Below, piece by piece: positions 22,419 through 33,000 of a stretch of 48,123 bases of DNA. Position 1 is the first letter of the stretch, and every line of letters begins with the position of its first letter. The notes below the pieces were generated by a model, which did no database searches, was not told the origin of the DNA, and was given only the letters and a program-made list of their open reading frames with translations. The position numbers and the translations under genes are program-made. This stretch comes from a virus: the IMG/VR virus record IMGVR_UViG_3300023244_000003, positions 1-48,123 of that record; one strand, written 5' to 3'.

Positions 22419-22928
22419 CTATTCATACATTATATCTAAAACGTCATCATAATCAGTTTTAAAAAATTCTTCTGAATACGAAATTACTACTTGGTTTCCG
22501 TAATTAATATAATTATGCAAATTTAATAAATTGGATAATAGGGAGAACACAGAATAAGGGATTATAACATAAAAGGATTCTTTGGGCATCCCATTCCTAC
22601 GCATTAATACCATAGGGGTTTTATCAACCCTTTTGGCATCTGCAACAGACTGCTCCCAAAATTTCATTATCTCGGATTTATGGGGTAATAAGAGGTCTTC
22701 GAAATCAATTTCTTTACGAGCCTTAACCTCTATAGAGAAAGGGAAATCCTCTAACTGATACATATCCTCAGGGATTATGTCTCCAGTAATATTTTGTCCA
22801 CCTTGCCATCTAAGGCCTCCCGATTGGGGAACTCTAGTAAAAGGGAAGTCGGTCCATCTTTCTAAAGTTTTGGTAGCAGACCTTTCATTCTTAGATCCTT
22901 TAGCTTTACTATTTATCCTATCGCTCAT
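22419..22928 (-). CDS. Holliday-junction-resolvase-like PD-(D/E)xK nuclease, 169 aa
   Basis: KGSKNERSATKTLERW, VPQSGGLRWQGG, GDIIPED and FSIEVKARKE follow the archaeal Hjc resolvase order: N-terminal Lys-Gly..Glu-Arg, the 'R.P.SGG' loop, then the catalytic D and E-x-K of the PD-(D/E)xK core. Location beside gp46/gp47, exonuclease and RecA genes supports branch resolution during recombination-dependent replication. Overlaps the SbcC-like start by 11 nt. Confidence 0.75.
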   Translation of the reverse strand: MSDRINSKAKGSKNERSATKTLERWTDFPFTRVPQSGGLRWQGGQNITGDIIPEDMYQLEDFPFSIEVKARKEIDFEDLLLPHKSEIMKFWEQSVADAKRVDKTPMVLMRRNGMPKESFYVIIPYSVFSLLSNLLNLHNYINYGNQVVISYSEEFFKTDYDDVLDIMYE

Positions 22929-24747
22929 CTTTAGATAGTATTAATCGGTTACAGTTTTGTGGATTGAAGGTAGATTGGTGAGTAATTACGAATAGGGAGG
23001 TGTCAGATTTAATTTGTGAAAGAAGGTTAGCAACTACCTCTACATTTTCAATATCTAGCCCCTCAAAGCTTTCGTCGAAGATACGGATGTTAACTGGCTG
23101 CTCTATAGTTACTACCTCGCCTATTGCTAAGGATATCATAACGTTTACTAAATTACTTTCTCCCCCACTTAGGTCTGCATAGGATACGGGGTATCCTTCT
23201 CGGGTTACTATAGCTTCTATATTCTTTCTTACCCCATCACCTTCAACGGATAAGGTTACCCCGAACCCAGTGTGTTCTTCTAAGATTGCTAGTTGATAGT
23301 TCACTAGCTCTACTAACTTGGAAAACATATAAGCCTTAATCCCATTGCTTCCTAAGGGTACATCGATAATCCAGTTATGTAGGGCTATTTGTCGTTCTAC
23401 CTTAACTATCTTCTTAGTGATCTTATTTAGAGAACTGGTATTTTCAAATATTTTCCTTTTAACGGGAGCTGATAGGTCACTGAACTTGGAAGCTTCTACT
23501 TCCTTAACCTGTTTTTCCATTTCTTCTAACCTACCTTTAGCTCCTTCAATGGTTAAATTTATTTCTCTAGCTTCAACCAGATTGGTCCCCAAATCCCGTA
23601 GGTCTTGGCTAACATCTTTAAGGTTCTTGGCTGCTGCATTGGCTAAAAGAACTTGTTCTTCCAGTTTCCGGATTTCAGCCTTTAACCTAGTTAATTTCTT
23701 CTGTAAGGTAACCTTTAAATCTTCTAGGTTACTTATGTATTGCTCAGAATCAACCTTGGGTAATACTTGGTGACACTGAGGGCATTTAGTATCTTTATCT
23801 ACCCTAGTCTTGTTAAGCTCAGATTCATTATCCCTTAAAGCTTTCTTTGTCCTAACTCTCTCAGGTAACTTAAGGCTTAATTCTACTGTTAATTCATTAC
23901 GTTTTTCTAATAGAGGATCCTGTTCATATTTAAGCTTATCTTGTAATAAGTCCCGTTCAGCATTAAGGATAGGGGTAATGGTTTGTAATTGGTTACTACT
24001 AGTTTCCTTGAGCGTTTCTATATTACCTTGTAAGGTTTCTAACTTCTTAATCTTATCTTCGTTAAAGTCAGATGCAGCCTTCGTCATGGTATTTAACATA
24101 TCCTGTAGGGATTCCAAATTAGCTATAATCCCAGCTGCTGTTGCTTTAAAGGTAAGCAATTTGTTTTTAAAGACTTGAGCCTTCTCCCTGGCTAATTTTG
24201 CTGCCCTATTAATCCATAACATTTTAAAGGACTCCTCTAAAATAGCTTTTCTTTCGGGGCCTGAGCTTTCTATGAATCGGGTTACCTTTTGGGGAAAAAC
24301 GATGGAGTTTATAAATAGGTTATAGGAAAACCCCAACAACTCAGTTAAAGCCTTTTGTATATCCCGTTTATCTTTTAACTTAGGCCATAAAGTTTCCCCA
24401 TCTTTTTCTACGATTAAGCGGTTCGCTCCCTTAGCTCCGCCAATCACTCCTTTATAATCCTTACAACGTATTACTCTGTATTTCTTACCCAACCTATATA
24501 ACGATACCTGGACCATTGTACCTTGGTATTCAGGTAATCTTTTATGTTCCCAGGTTTGAATCGTTGACTTAGGTTTTAATGGGGTCCCATATAAGCACCA
24601 AACTAAGGCAGAGAACCTAGTAGTCTTACCAGCTCCATTTGGGCCAGTAACTACGGTTAACCCTGGATCGTCCAGCTTAATTATGGTAAGAGGTTGAATA
24701 CCTGCGAAACCCTCTATCTTTAGTGTTTGAAAATCTATTTTTACCAT
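22918..24747 (-). CDS. SbcC/Rad50 (T4 gp46)-like recombination ATPase, 609 aa
   Basis: Walker A GPNGAGKTT (residues 35-43), a long coiled coil (about 190-470) with a zinc-hook CPQC near 320, ABC signature LSGGE near 527 and Walker B RIFDESFEGLD near 550. This is the standard Rad50/SbcC layout in a compact phage size. With the SbcD-like nuclease it processes DNA ends for recombination-dependent replication. Overlaps the SbcD gene by 7 nt. Confidence 0.95.
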   Translation of the reverse strand: MVKIDFQTLKIEGFAGIQPLTIIKLDDPGLTVVTGPNGAGKTTRFSALVWCLYGTPLKPKSTIQTWEHKRLPEYQGTMVQVSLYRLGKKYRVIRCKDYKGVIGGAKGANRLIVEKDGETLWPKLKDKRDIQKALTELLGFSYNLFINSIVFPQKVTRFIESSGPERKAILEESFKMLWINRAAKLAREKAQVFKNKLLTFKATAAGIIANLESLQDMLNTMTKAASDFNEDKIKKLETLQGNIETLKETSSNQLQTITPILNAERDLLQDKLKYEQDPLLEKRNELTVELSLKLPERVRTKKALRDNESELNKTRVDKDTKCPQCHQVLPKVDSEQYISNLEDLKVTLQKKLTRLKAEIRKLEEQVLLANAAAKNLKDVSQDLRDLGTNLVEAREINLTIEGAKGRLEEMEKQVKEVEASKFSDLSAPVKRKIFENTSSLNKITKKIVKVERQIALHNWIIDVPLGSNGIKAYMFSKLVELVNYQLAILEEHTGFGVTLSVEGDGVRKNIEAIVTREGYPVSYADLSGGESNLVNVMISLAIGEVVTIEQPVNIRIFDESFEGLDIENVEVVANLLSQIKSDTSLFVITHQSTFNPQNCNRLILSKDER

Positions 24748-25703
24748 TCGCTATCGGCTATTTCAGTTAATATCTCGTTTAATAGAAGACGTTTACCTCT
24801 AGACTTAACCCCCATTGCTTCTAGGTACTGGGTACCAATTGTGGGGGGGTCCTGGAAATCAATTTCATCTTCTAACATATCATTTATCTCAGAGTCAGCT
24901 TTAGGGGTCTTAACCCAGAAATCAAAGTCATTATCTTTATCACCTTCTGAATCAAAGATCCTAAATTCAGGGGTGTTGGTAATAGGCTTAAAATCTAATA
25001 GAAACCTATTCTTTAAGGACCAATATCCAAAAGTTCCCCCTTTGTCAGATAACCTATGTTGCATAGGGGCTCCAATAGAATACAAATTATTACGTAAATG
25101 CCCTCCCTTATGAATATGGCCAGACATCACTAAATCGAACTTTTCTAAGTCCTTTTCATTAACATTTTCTCCTTTACCTATTATAATTCCGTTAGTATCC
25201 TTCTGACCTTTATAATCCCCGTGATTTAATAGGATATTAAATTTGGTAGTATCTACCTCTATGTTTTTGATGGCTTCCTCAAACCCTATGTTATGGGTTA
25301 GGTAAGGAACACCGAATACCTTAAAATCTTCGAATTCGACGGATTCAAAATCTAAATTATGAAATCTAGGGATTGAATTAGCAAGAGTATTAATATAACT
25401 GGCACTACGGCGATCTTTGGTGTTTATCCCCTCAATATCGTGGTTTCCTGATATACCATAAAAGTCTATGGGGTACCTATTGAATAATTCTAAAATATGG
25501 GGTAAAACAACAGAAAGCAAAGAATTGGAAACGCCAATTGGGCTATGCAATAAATCTCCCCCAAAGAATAGGGGTACCTTGTATTTAAAGGCTTGTTGGA
25601 ATAAGAACTCTAATACTCCCATTTGGCCCCTAAGCCGTTTCCCGGCTTTGTTATATTTGGACCAATCGTATAAGTGGATGTCTGAAAAAAGTATGGCTTT
25701 CAT
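24741..25703 (-). CDS. SbcD/Mre11 (T4 gp47)-like nuclease, 320 aa
   Basis: Calcineurin-type metallophosphoesterase motifs in order: FSDIHLYD (residues 6-13), FGGDLLHS (~47), GNHDIEG (~107), LNHGDYKG (~165) and MSGHIHKGG (~195). Each supplies metal ligands. Partner of the adjacent Rad50-like ATPase; the genes overlap. Overlaps the exonuclease gene by 4 nt (ATGA). Confidence 0.95.
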   Translation of the reverse strand: MKAILFSDIHLYDWSKYNKAGKRLRGQMGVLEFLFQQAFKYKVPLFFGGDLLHSPIGVSNSLLSVVLPHILELFNRYPIDFYGISGNHDIEGINTKDRRSASYINTLANSIPRFHNLDFESVEFEDFKVFGVPYLTHNIGFEEAIKNIEVDTTKFNILLNHGDYKGQKDTNGIIIGKGENVNEKDLEKFDLVMSGHIHKGGHLRNNLYSIGAPMQHRLSDKGGTFGYWSLKNRFLLDFKPITNTPEFRIFDSEGDKDNDFDFWVKTPKADSEINDMLEDEIDFQDPPTIGTQYLEAMGVKSRGKRLLLNEILTEIADSEW

Positions 25704-26572
25704 TGGAGTTTTGTAAAGTTAGAGATTAGGCCTGGTCGGTTTAATAAGTTGACTTCGTACTTCCTAAGTAGCATTAGAACAACCTCTCGGGAAAACCCAA
25801 CGCGAAGGAATTTTGGTGTAGTTTTTTTTCGCCAATGTCGTCTATAAGCGTAATGCAAGTTGATTAGGCGATTATTTAGGGCATAGGTTTTTTGGAAGAC
25901 TTTTTTGGATAAGGTCCCAAAGTTTTGGTCCTCAGAGTCTAGAAACTCCTCAATGGACCCATATTTATCAAGGAACTGGCGTATCCTTACTTTACCCATT
26001 CCTTTAATGCCAGGTATCTTATCGGACTTATCACCATCAAGGCATAGCCAATCTACGCATTCATGAGGTTCATAGCCTACTACTTCAAAGGTATTAGCTG
26101 TGGTTAAGAGGGTAGTAATACTGGGTTTCCAAAGAGTAACTAAGGGAGAGATTAACTGGTGAAAATCTTTATCTGAGGATACTATGCATAGGTACCCCTC
26201 TAAACGTTTAGTTAGAACTGCTATAATATCATCTGCTTCCTCTTCATGTTCCCTAATTACTCTAACACCCATGTTAGATAATAGCTCGATCAGATCCTCT
26301 TTCTGTTCTAGGAAAGCTTCGTAGTCTACATCTATCCTATGTTCTCTGACTTTATAATTAGGCAATAACTTTTTACGCCAAGCGGCCTTACCTCCATCGA
26401 ACACTGCATATATAGTGGTGGGGTAAAACCTAGATATTAAAGAATTAATCATAAAAGGAACCCCAAAGATTACTCCTGAGGGGTTCCCGGCCTTGGTTGT
26501 GAAAGTACCAAAACGATGCAGGGCACGATGCGCCATGTTATCTCCATCGATCACTAATATTTTTTGCTTCAT
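25700..26572 (-). CDS. 5'-3' flap exonuclease (T5/T7 type), 290 aa
   Basis: PIN/FEN motifs: VIDGDNMAHRAL at the N-terminus, FDGGKAAWRKKLLPNYKVR, HEEEADDI, SSDKDFHQL, then the helix-hairpin-helix region LDGDKSDKIPGIKGMGK. It would remove RNA primers and 5' flaps, a job done in bacteria by the Pol I N-terminal domain, which this phage's polymerase lacks. Overlaps the HNH gene (ATGA). Confidence 0.95.
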   Translation of the reverse strand: MKQKILVIDGDNMAHRALHRFGTFTTKAGNPSGVIFGVPFMINSLISRFYPTTIYAVFDGGKAAWRKKLLPNYKVREHRIDVDYEAFLEQKEDLIELLSNMGVRVIREHEEEADDIIAVLTKRLEGYLCIVSSDKDFHQLISPLVTLWKPSITTLLTTANTFEVVGYEPHECVDWLCLDGDKSDKIPGIKGMGKVRIRQFLDKYGSIEEFLDSEDQNFGTLSKKVFQKTYALNNRLINLHYAYRRHWRKKTTPKFLRVGFSREVVLMLLRKYEVNLLNRPGLISNFTKLQ

Positions 26573-27111
26573 ATCTGGCGATTATTGATCTGTTCTGTGG
26601 GAGTAGCGAATCGTATATTACTGGGTTCATAATCCCCATCGTTATCTTTTCGGTCTAAAGAATACTGAGTAGAGCTTTGTCCCCAATCTTCTAATGTTAA
26701 ACCTTGAACCTGGAGTTGTTTTGATATATCTTCAAAGTGAGCTTGGGGATTCCCTAACCAAGAACTACAAACTGTAACCCCCCGTCCCCCATAGTGAGAG
26801 TATCTAGGGTTCTTAGGATTATAACATCGACTTATAATATGGTGACGATGTTTACTAAACTTAGTGTTAGATAACCCATGAATTAGTTTAGCTTCACTCT
26901 GTAATTTAGAGGTTATACAACCACAAGATTGGGTGTGCCCTCTAGCAATATTCCTAATACTATTTTCAAACCATTCCCCACAAAAAGAACATATAAATAA
27001 ACCCATGTATCTGGGATACCCAGTACCAGAAGTGAGTTCAAACCTTTCAATAAGCTCGTGCCTGTGGGGGCCTAGGAAAGAACCTACTTCATGTCGGGTT
27101 TTACTCTTCAT
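26569..27111 (-). CDS. Free-standing HNH homing endonuclease, 180 aa
   Basis: Cysteine cluster ICSFCGEWF...HTQSCGC, then the family word HHIISRCYNPKNPRYSHYGGRGVTVC, then YSLDRKDNDGDYEPSNIRFAT, the HNH active region. This is the phage HNH type also found fused to the dCMP deaminase at 33465-34568, suggesting common origin. It is wedged between recA and the exonuclease with small overlaps on both sides (11 and 4 nt). Start chosen at MKSKTRHEV (27111), which removes most of the overlap with recA. Confidence 0.85.
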   Translation of the reverse strand: MKSKTRHEVGSFLGPHRHELIERFELTSGTGYPRYMGLFICSFCGEWFENSIRNIARGHTQSCGCITSKLQSEAKLIHGLSNTKFSKHRHHIISRCYNPKNPRYSHYGGRGVTVCSSWLGNPQAHFEDISKQLQVQGLTLEDWGQSSTQYSLDRKDNDGDYEPSNIRFATPTEQINNRQI

Positions 27112-28243
27112 CGGGAGCATCAGCATAAGTAAGAAACGCAAGGCTATCTATGGGATATCGATCTTCTATCTCATCATCTAGTCGGACCTGCATTTGGTCT
27201 ATTGTTAGAATTTCAGATGTAAATAATAGGTCTTCCCTAAGTTCTTTATCATCCTCAATAGCATCCTGTAAGGCTCCTATACTGGCTGCTATTTGCTCAC
27301 CATCATAGGAATAACTGTTACCATTCTTAACTATGGTCCCATTCTTAACTAAAATATCCGATAAGCCTTCAAACTTATCAAATCCTAGATCACCTTCATC
27401 AGGGTCAAATATTACTCCCATTCTTCGGGGAGATCTTGGGATAGCTAATTTGTTTTTCTTCATGGAAAATTCTACTTCGATACCTGTCCTTCTCTTGTTA
27501 GTCTTGGACCCAGTGGTTACCTGTTTCTTAGCCTCCAAAAATATTCGTTGGCTTGCATAGAACTTCATAGAATTACCACCAACTGTAGTAACTTTTTCCT
27601 GGTACTGGGAACCAAACCCTGTATTAATCTTATCCCTTAGTTGGTTGATAAAGATTACGGTTATGCCCAATTTATGCCAGAGTCGGTTCCTTAGCCTTAG
27701 CATCTTGTAAACTGCCTTAGCTCGGTTACCCATCTCGGCTTTAGAATCTGCTTCAGAGGTTTCCATTGCCGCCTTGGTATCTAGGGCTGCAATACTATCA
27801 ACCACTAATACTATGGGTTCATTGTTTGTTAATGTAGACCTATAATATATAGCAACCTCTGCTACGAAATCAGCAATGATTTCGATTATGTTCTCCTCGA
27901 AGATATGCAATAAGGACATGTCTAAACCATTAAGCACAGCCCATGATTTTGAAAAGGCTAACTCTGCATCAACGAATATCCCCACTCCTCCAAGTTCTTG
28001 GGCACTCTTGATAAAATCCATTGCTAACAAACTCTTACCGGAACTTTCCTTCCCAGCTATCTCTACTATCCTACCATAAGCTGCTCCCCCACCTATTTGG
28101 TAGTTTATTATGGGGGAACTACTTGGTACCCAAAGCATGTCCTCTGAGTCCAGCAAGTAATCTTCACCTAAGCCTGAGCCAGGGTACTTACTTCCTAAAT
28201 CCTCAAGGGACAGGTTGGTTTTTATTTTTCTCTTCTTTGCCAT
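27101..28243 (-). CDS. RecA/UvsX-like recombinase, 380 aa
   Basis: RecA core: Walker A GKESSGKS (residues 64-71), Walker B LVVDSIAAL (~147-155) and NQLRDK after it. The N-terminus is short, as in phage UvsX proteins, and the C-terminus is acidic. Drives strand exchange with the ssDNA-binding protein encoded just upstream. Its stop overlaps the HNH start. Confidence 0.93.
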   Translation of the reverse strand: MAKKRKIKTNLSLEDLGSKYPGSGLGEDYLLDSEDMLWVPSSSPIINYQIGGGAAYGRIVEIAGKESSGKSLLAMDFIKSAQELGGVGIFVDAELAFSKSWAVLNGLDMSLLHIFEENIIEIIADFVAEVAIYYRSTLTNNEPIVLVVDSIAALDTKAAMETSEADSKAEMGNRAKAVYKMLRLRNRLWHKLGITVIFINQLRDKINTGFGSQYQEKVTTVGGNSMKFYASQRIFLEAKKQVTTGSKTNKRRTGIEVEFSMKKNKLAIPRSPRRMGVIFDPDEGDLGFDKFEGLSDILVKNGTIVKNGNSYSYDGEQIAASIGALQDAIEDDKELREDLLFTSEILTIDQMQVRLDDEIEDRYPIDSLAFLTYADAPDEE

Positions 28244-28246
28244 GTC

Positions 28247-28957
28247 TTATTTTCTACGGCGTTTCTTTTTACGAGGAGCAGGATCGTCATCTTCGTCTGC
28301 ACTATCAGTAACACCCACTAAGAATTGGGCAAGTTTCTCTTCGGCTTCTTCGTAGGTTAGTACTACGTTCTCTGTGAATACATCCAAAGGATCTACCTCT
28401 TCACTGTAGTCCTTAGGTATGGGTGAGGACTTCTGAACAGGGATCAAAGTATATTCAGTATCCTGTTTGCCTTTGCCAGTTCTCTTGATCTTTAAATCAT
28501 AACCTTCTTCAGCATCAGTAAAGTCTCCCATATCTGGGTCAAGGAAGAAGTCAAGCATTGCATTGTAAACCCCTGTAGGTACCTGTACCATTTTCTCGGA
28601 GTTCTTTACATCAATGTCCTTACCATTCTCCTCATAGATTACGGCTGCTACCAGATACTTAGTTCTGGGAGTCATAAGCTTAGCAATATCTTTATCACCA
28701 GACTTTTTAGAGTCTCTTAGTTTTTCATACTTCTCCATTACTGGGCAATCATCTCCCAAAGTTACGGCAGAAAATACTCCTTTAACTTCCTGTCCTAAGT
28801 AAAAACTGGTACATTCTACTGCCCAATCTACCTGGTCAGGTGCAGGTCTAATCCTAATTCTAGTGGTACCTTCTTTAGGAAAAAAGACAGCCCCAGCAGA
28901 ACTACGATCCTTAATTTGTTGTCGCCTTTTGGCAAGCTTTTCGTTTAATGTTGACAT
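28247..28957 (-). CDS. Phage single-stranded DNA-binding protein, 236 aa
   Basis: Matches the gp32-like phage SSB pattern: N-terminal basic 'LNEKLAKRRQQIKDR', FFPKEGTTRIRIRPAP, DCPVMEKYEKLRDSKKSGD and MTPRTKYLVAAVIYEENG (OB-fold core), then a polar tail. The tail is unusual: an acidic stretch (ADEDDDPAP) is followed by KKKRRRK, so the extreme C-terminus is basic rather than acidic. Three bases before recA. Confidence 0.8.
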   Translation of the reverse strand: MSTLNEKLAKRRQQIKDRSSAGAVFFPKEGTTRIRIRPAPDQVDWAVECTSFYLGQEVKGVFSAVTLGDDCPVMEKYEKLRDSKKSGDKDIAKLMTPRTKYLVAAVIYEENGKDIDVKNSEKMVQVPTGVYNAMLDFFLDPDMGDFTDAEEGYDLKIKRTGKGKQDTEYTLIPVQKSSPIPKDYSEEVDPLDVFTENVVLTYEEAEEKLAQFLVGVTDSADEDDDPAPRKKKRRRK

Positions 28958-28959
28958 AG

Positions 28960-29373
28960 TTAATTATCCTTTAAATGATGTTGTTTATCAAGGCGTTCGT
29001 TCGCCATGAGTGTTCTTAATGAATCCAATTTATATTCCAAGGCCCTAACCAAGGACTGCATCCTTTCACCCAATAACTTATTGGTATGGTATTCCTCTTG
29101 GGCAGTTAACCAATCCTCATCTTGGGTAAATTCCATTTCAATATACTTATCTGAAGGTTGTCTACCATTCTCTAAGACATCCTCCTTAGATATAAAATAA
29201 AGGGAACCAGCAATGCCCTCCCTTACCTGCCTAGCTCTACGGGATTTACCCCAAGCCTTAGCTGCCTGTTCTCCATAGTACCCATACTGTAACAGGGTTT
29301 CAGCTAAGTCACTAGCCAAGTCACTGAAGTCTATAGATAAAAGTTTCTTTATATCAATGGGTGCCTTACGCAT
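28960..29373 (-). CDS. Hypothetical protein, possible recombination accessory, 137 aa
   Basis: Helical, charged protein (LAETLLQYGYYGEQAAKAWGK; MQSLVRALEYKLDSLRTL). Position directly before SSB and RecA genes recalls UvsY-type mediators, but nothing in the sequence proves it. Overlaps the kinase gene by 8 nt. Confidence 0.7.
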   Translation of the reverse strand: MRKAPIDIKKLLSIDFSDLASDLAETLLQYGYYGEQAAKAWGKSRRARQVREGIAGSLYFISKEDVLENGRQPSDKYIEMEFTQDEDWLTAQEEYHTNKLLGERMQSLVRALEYKLDSLRTLMANERLDKQHHLKDN

Positions 29374-30037
29374 CGTTTAACCTTTCTTTAAATTCTATAT
29401 CTAATTGTGGATCACCTCCCAAGAAAGATCTTAGGGTTGATTTTCTTTCATCCAAGTTCCAGAAGTCTAAGATAATAACCTGAGGTCCCATTATATTTGC
29501 AAAGTACCTAGTATATACTCCCATAAATACATCCGAGATATACTGCTGGAAAAACCTATTAGGTACCCTACTGTTATTATCCTCGATAGAAGGAATATCA
29601 TTGGAATACTTTATCAGTATCACATGGGATAGGGACTGGTATATTTCCATAGCCTCTGCTATAAATTTCTTTACCTGATCCTCCCGTAAATTATGCCCCA
29701 CTTGGCTTAGCAAGTAAGCAACGTTATCAATAGGACACCTATCAAGTACAAACTGATCGGCATTACGAATCTGGCTAGCTCTAGCACCCAGAACTGCATT
29801 CTGAAAAAAGAAACCAAAGCTGGGATCTTTAGATGAAAGATTTATTACTTCTTTATGGCCTGTTCCCTTGTATCTGAAGGAATTCTTCAAAGTACGCTTA
29901 TCGTAATCTGATAAGATATCCATAGCTGATGTCGATAGGTGAGGGATATTTACGTTCTCCTCTACATACTTACATAACGTTGTTTTCCCTAAACCACTGG
30001 GTCCAGAGAAAGCTATTTTTAATTTTGTATTATTCAT
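29366..30037 (-). CDS. P-loop nucleoside-monophosphate-kinase-like protein, 223 aa
   Basis: Walker A FSGPSGLGKTTL (residues 11-22), then an Asp/Arg-rich lid-like region (LDRCPIDNVAYL) and a Pro/Asn segment before the C-terminus. Size and order fit phage dNMP kinases such as T4 gp1 (phosphorylates dNMPs, including hydroxymethyl-dCMP); 5-hydroxymethyl-dU DNA kinases share the fold. It is near the TS-fold and deaminase genes, so a role in making modified dNTPs is plausible. Substrate unknown. Confidence 0.75.
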   Translation of the reverse strand: MNNTKLKIAFSGPSGLGKTTLCKYVEENVNIPHLSTSAMDILSDYDKRTLKNSFRYKGTGHKEVINLSSKDPSFGFFFQNAVLGARASQIRNADQFVLDRCPIDNVAYLLSQVGHNLREDQVKKFIAEAMEIYQSLSHVILIKYSNDIPSIEDNNSRVPNRFFQQYISDVFMGVYTRYFANIMGPQVIILDFWNLDERKSTLRSFLGGDPQLDIEFKERLNDA

Positions 30038-30081
30038 ATTGCATTGTTTTAATTAAAAGCCAAAGGTTTAATATAATCCTC

Positions 30082-33000
30082 TTAAGTATATAATCTTTTA
30101 TATTCCTCTTCATAAAGGTTACTAAAGTCCTTGTCCTTGTCCTTGTCAGGGTTATAACTATACATGGTACCCCAATTCAAACCATATTCTGCTGATGCTT
30201 TCATGGGTACTCTATGTAAACATGCCCCTAAGCCATCCTCTAATCCCGGTAATATCCTAGCAATATTTAACATGATAGGTAGTACCTTGTTCATATCATC
30301 CTTGTGTACATAGAACTCTACACTATCGTGAACCGTAGATACTAACCTTAGATAACTGGGTAACTTACCCTCTAAGATGGCTTGGTAAATTTTTAAATTA
30401 ATCCACTGGGTTATATCAGAGGAACCACTTTGAATCTGGGCGTTAACACTTTGTCTTAGTGCTTCATTCCATTTACCCATTTCCCTAAGTCTGTTGGCTG
30501 GGTTAGCTAGGATAGGTAGTCTTCTCTTCCTACCGAATAGGTTAGTTACATAGCCATCCCTAACTGCCTTCTTCCTCTCCTTCTTAATCCAAGCAGAGGC
30601 CTTAGGGAATGCTTCAAACCATTTATCTATAAAGCCTTGAGCCTCTTCATTAGAATGGTAGTCCCCAGTTTTTTCTGTTAAAAATTCTGCAACCTTCTTA
30701 GCCCCAGCTCCATAGAATATAGTAAAGTTCAAAACCTTAGCGGATTTATGTTTCTTAATCATGTCCTCATGTTGGGCATGTTTTTCATCCTTCCTAGCTG
30801 AGTTACATAATCCGTAGTCTACATCAAACATAAGGGCAGCAGTAGCAACGTGCATATTCTTACCATCCTTAAAGATATCTAGCATTGCCTTGTCCTTAGA
30901 TACCTCAGCTGCATACCTTAACTCTGCCTGAGAGTTATGTACAGTGAAACCATTGGCTACGAATTGGGAAACAGAGGGAACTGATAAATCAAATACTTCC
31001 TTAATACCCGTGGGGATGGCCTCTTCAAAAGTCTCGTATCGGTGAGCTAGTATCTCCCGCCATTCTCCCACAAGGAGGGGGTCTGATAAGTGGGGGATAA
31101 TGTTATATCGTATAGCTTCGCGGGTTAACCTATGCCTACGGGTAGCGTTCCTTAAGGTAACTCCCACGGGTTTGTAAGGGCCTGCTTGCTTAGTGCCATC
31201 GACTAAGTAATCATATACATCTTCGGGGACCATCTCAGTCCTACATTGGCTAAAGGATTTTTGTTCAGCCATCTGGGTTATTTGCTTAGCCTTACGGGCT
31301 AATCGGCTGTACCCAACTAGGACTTCTATAGAGCTCCTAGCGTATACAATGTAGTGGAAAGCGGTACCCCCCGTATTAGCAATAATAGAGTCTTCCTTTA
31401 CTCCAAAGATCCCACAACTATTAGCTAGAACCATTAGATCATCTATAAATAGCTCGCATACAGAAGTGTACCTAATACGGTCAGCGTTTACAGAACCATC
31501 ACTATCTATTAAACCCCCATAAAAATGTAACTTGCTCTCTAGGGAGGCTTCAAAGAGGTATTGGGGGATACGCATATCATGAGAACCCCCCTTAGGATTA
31601 CGGGCAGACCAAGCTCCATGTAATCCTTTATGTGTAATCTTTACAGCCTCGGGTATGGGTCGGGCTTCACTTATATAGTAACCAGAAAAGTAATCTTCTA
31701 AAAGGGGTAATAGTTCAACTCTATCCAAGCCCGTTGAAAAGCTTAAGCTATAAGAATTCCCACTACGGTTTGGGTTACTATTTTGAGAGTAAAACCCATC
31801 CCCATAAAAATAACCCACTACCCAAGCTTCTAGGGAGGGTACCTGTACATGGCCATCAATAACCGAAGAGTCTATGATTAGAGTGTCCCCCAGGTCTAGG
31901 TCCTTTACAGCTATAAACCCGTATGGGGTCTTAAAAGGGTGGTTGTCAGTCGTACCTAGTTTCCGACCCGTATTAGAGTAAGTATCAAAGGTTTCTCTGA
32001 AACCCGTGCTATAAGAGTGGGTTACTAACTCGTCCCTGTGCCCTACTCTTATGGGTTTCCCCACGGGTATCCGTTCTATGGGGATCAACCCATAGGGAGT
32101 TTTTACCATGGAACCCGCTATGAGGCATAGGTCTACCTCCACAAAGTAGTGGTCCTTAGGAGCAATAAACATTTGCTTAATAAATGCAGAGGTCGTACTT
32201 CTAGGTATATTCTGGAAGTTAGGTCCCCGTGATGAAAGACGGCCAGTGATTGTGCCGTGGAGCAGGTAGCCTGGGTGTACATTATCCTCGGGGGTTAAGT
32301 GTTGTTCATATATACCCTTAATATAAGTACTATATAATTTCTGTAGTCCTCTGTATTCCAGTAGCTTTTCAATGAAGCCGGATTCATCTCGGGCTTGTAA
32401 TTTTAATAGAACATCCTCTGCTGTACTTGGATTACCTGTGTCCGACCTAGATAAGATAGGGAATTCGAACCCCTCTTCAGATTCAAATAATAAACCTATC
32501 ATCTGTAAGGTAGAAGCGAAGTTAATAGATTCAAACAGTTTCCTTTCAGCTTTAATACTTGGGTCTCCTGCTTCAACTCGGGATATCTTTTCTTCTCGAA
32601 GGTCTATCTGCCGTTCAGATAAATCCCCATTATCTACCTCATATTCTAATTGCTTAATGTATTCCTCTTTCTTGTTTTCAATGAACTCCTCATTGTAATC
32701 ATGGATTTCTGGTATGCTAAAGATATCTATAAGAACTTGGTCGATCTTTTCTTGGAAGGATATTACCTGACCTTTAAGATACTTCCTGTCTACCATTACC
32801 CCCTTTAGCACAGTGTTAGCTAACACCCTGACTAAGGGCATATAGAAATTCCTAAACAATTCATACAAACCGTTGATGATTAGCTGGCTCTCCATATGTA
32901 TCCCTATTCTAAGGGTAAAGTCGCAGTCCCCTGCACAGTACTGAGACAGTTCTTTTAAAGGTACATTTTCCCAGAACTCTTTGATGACTTCAGGTTTAGC

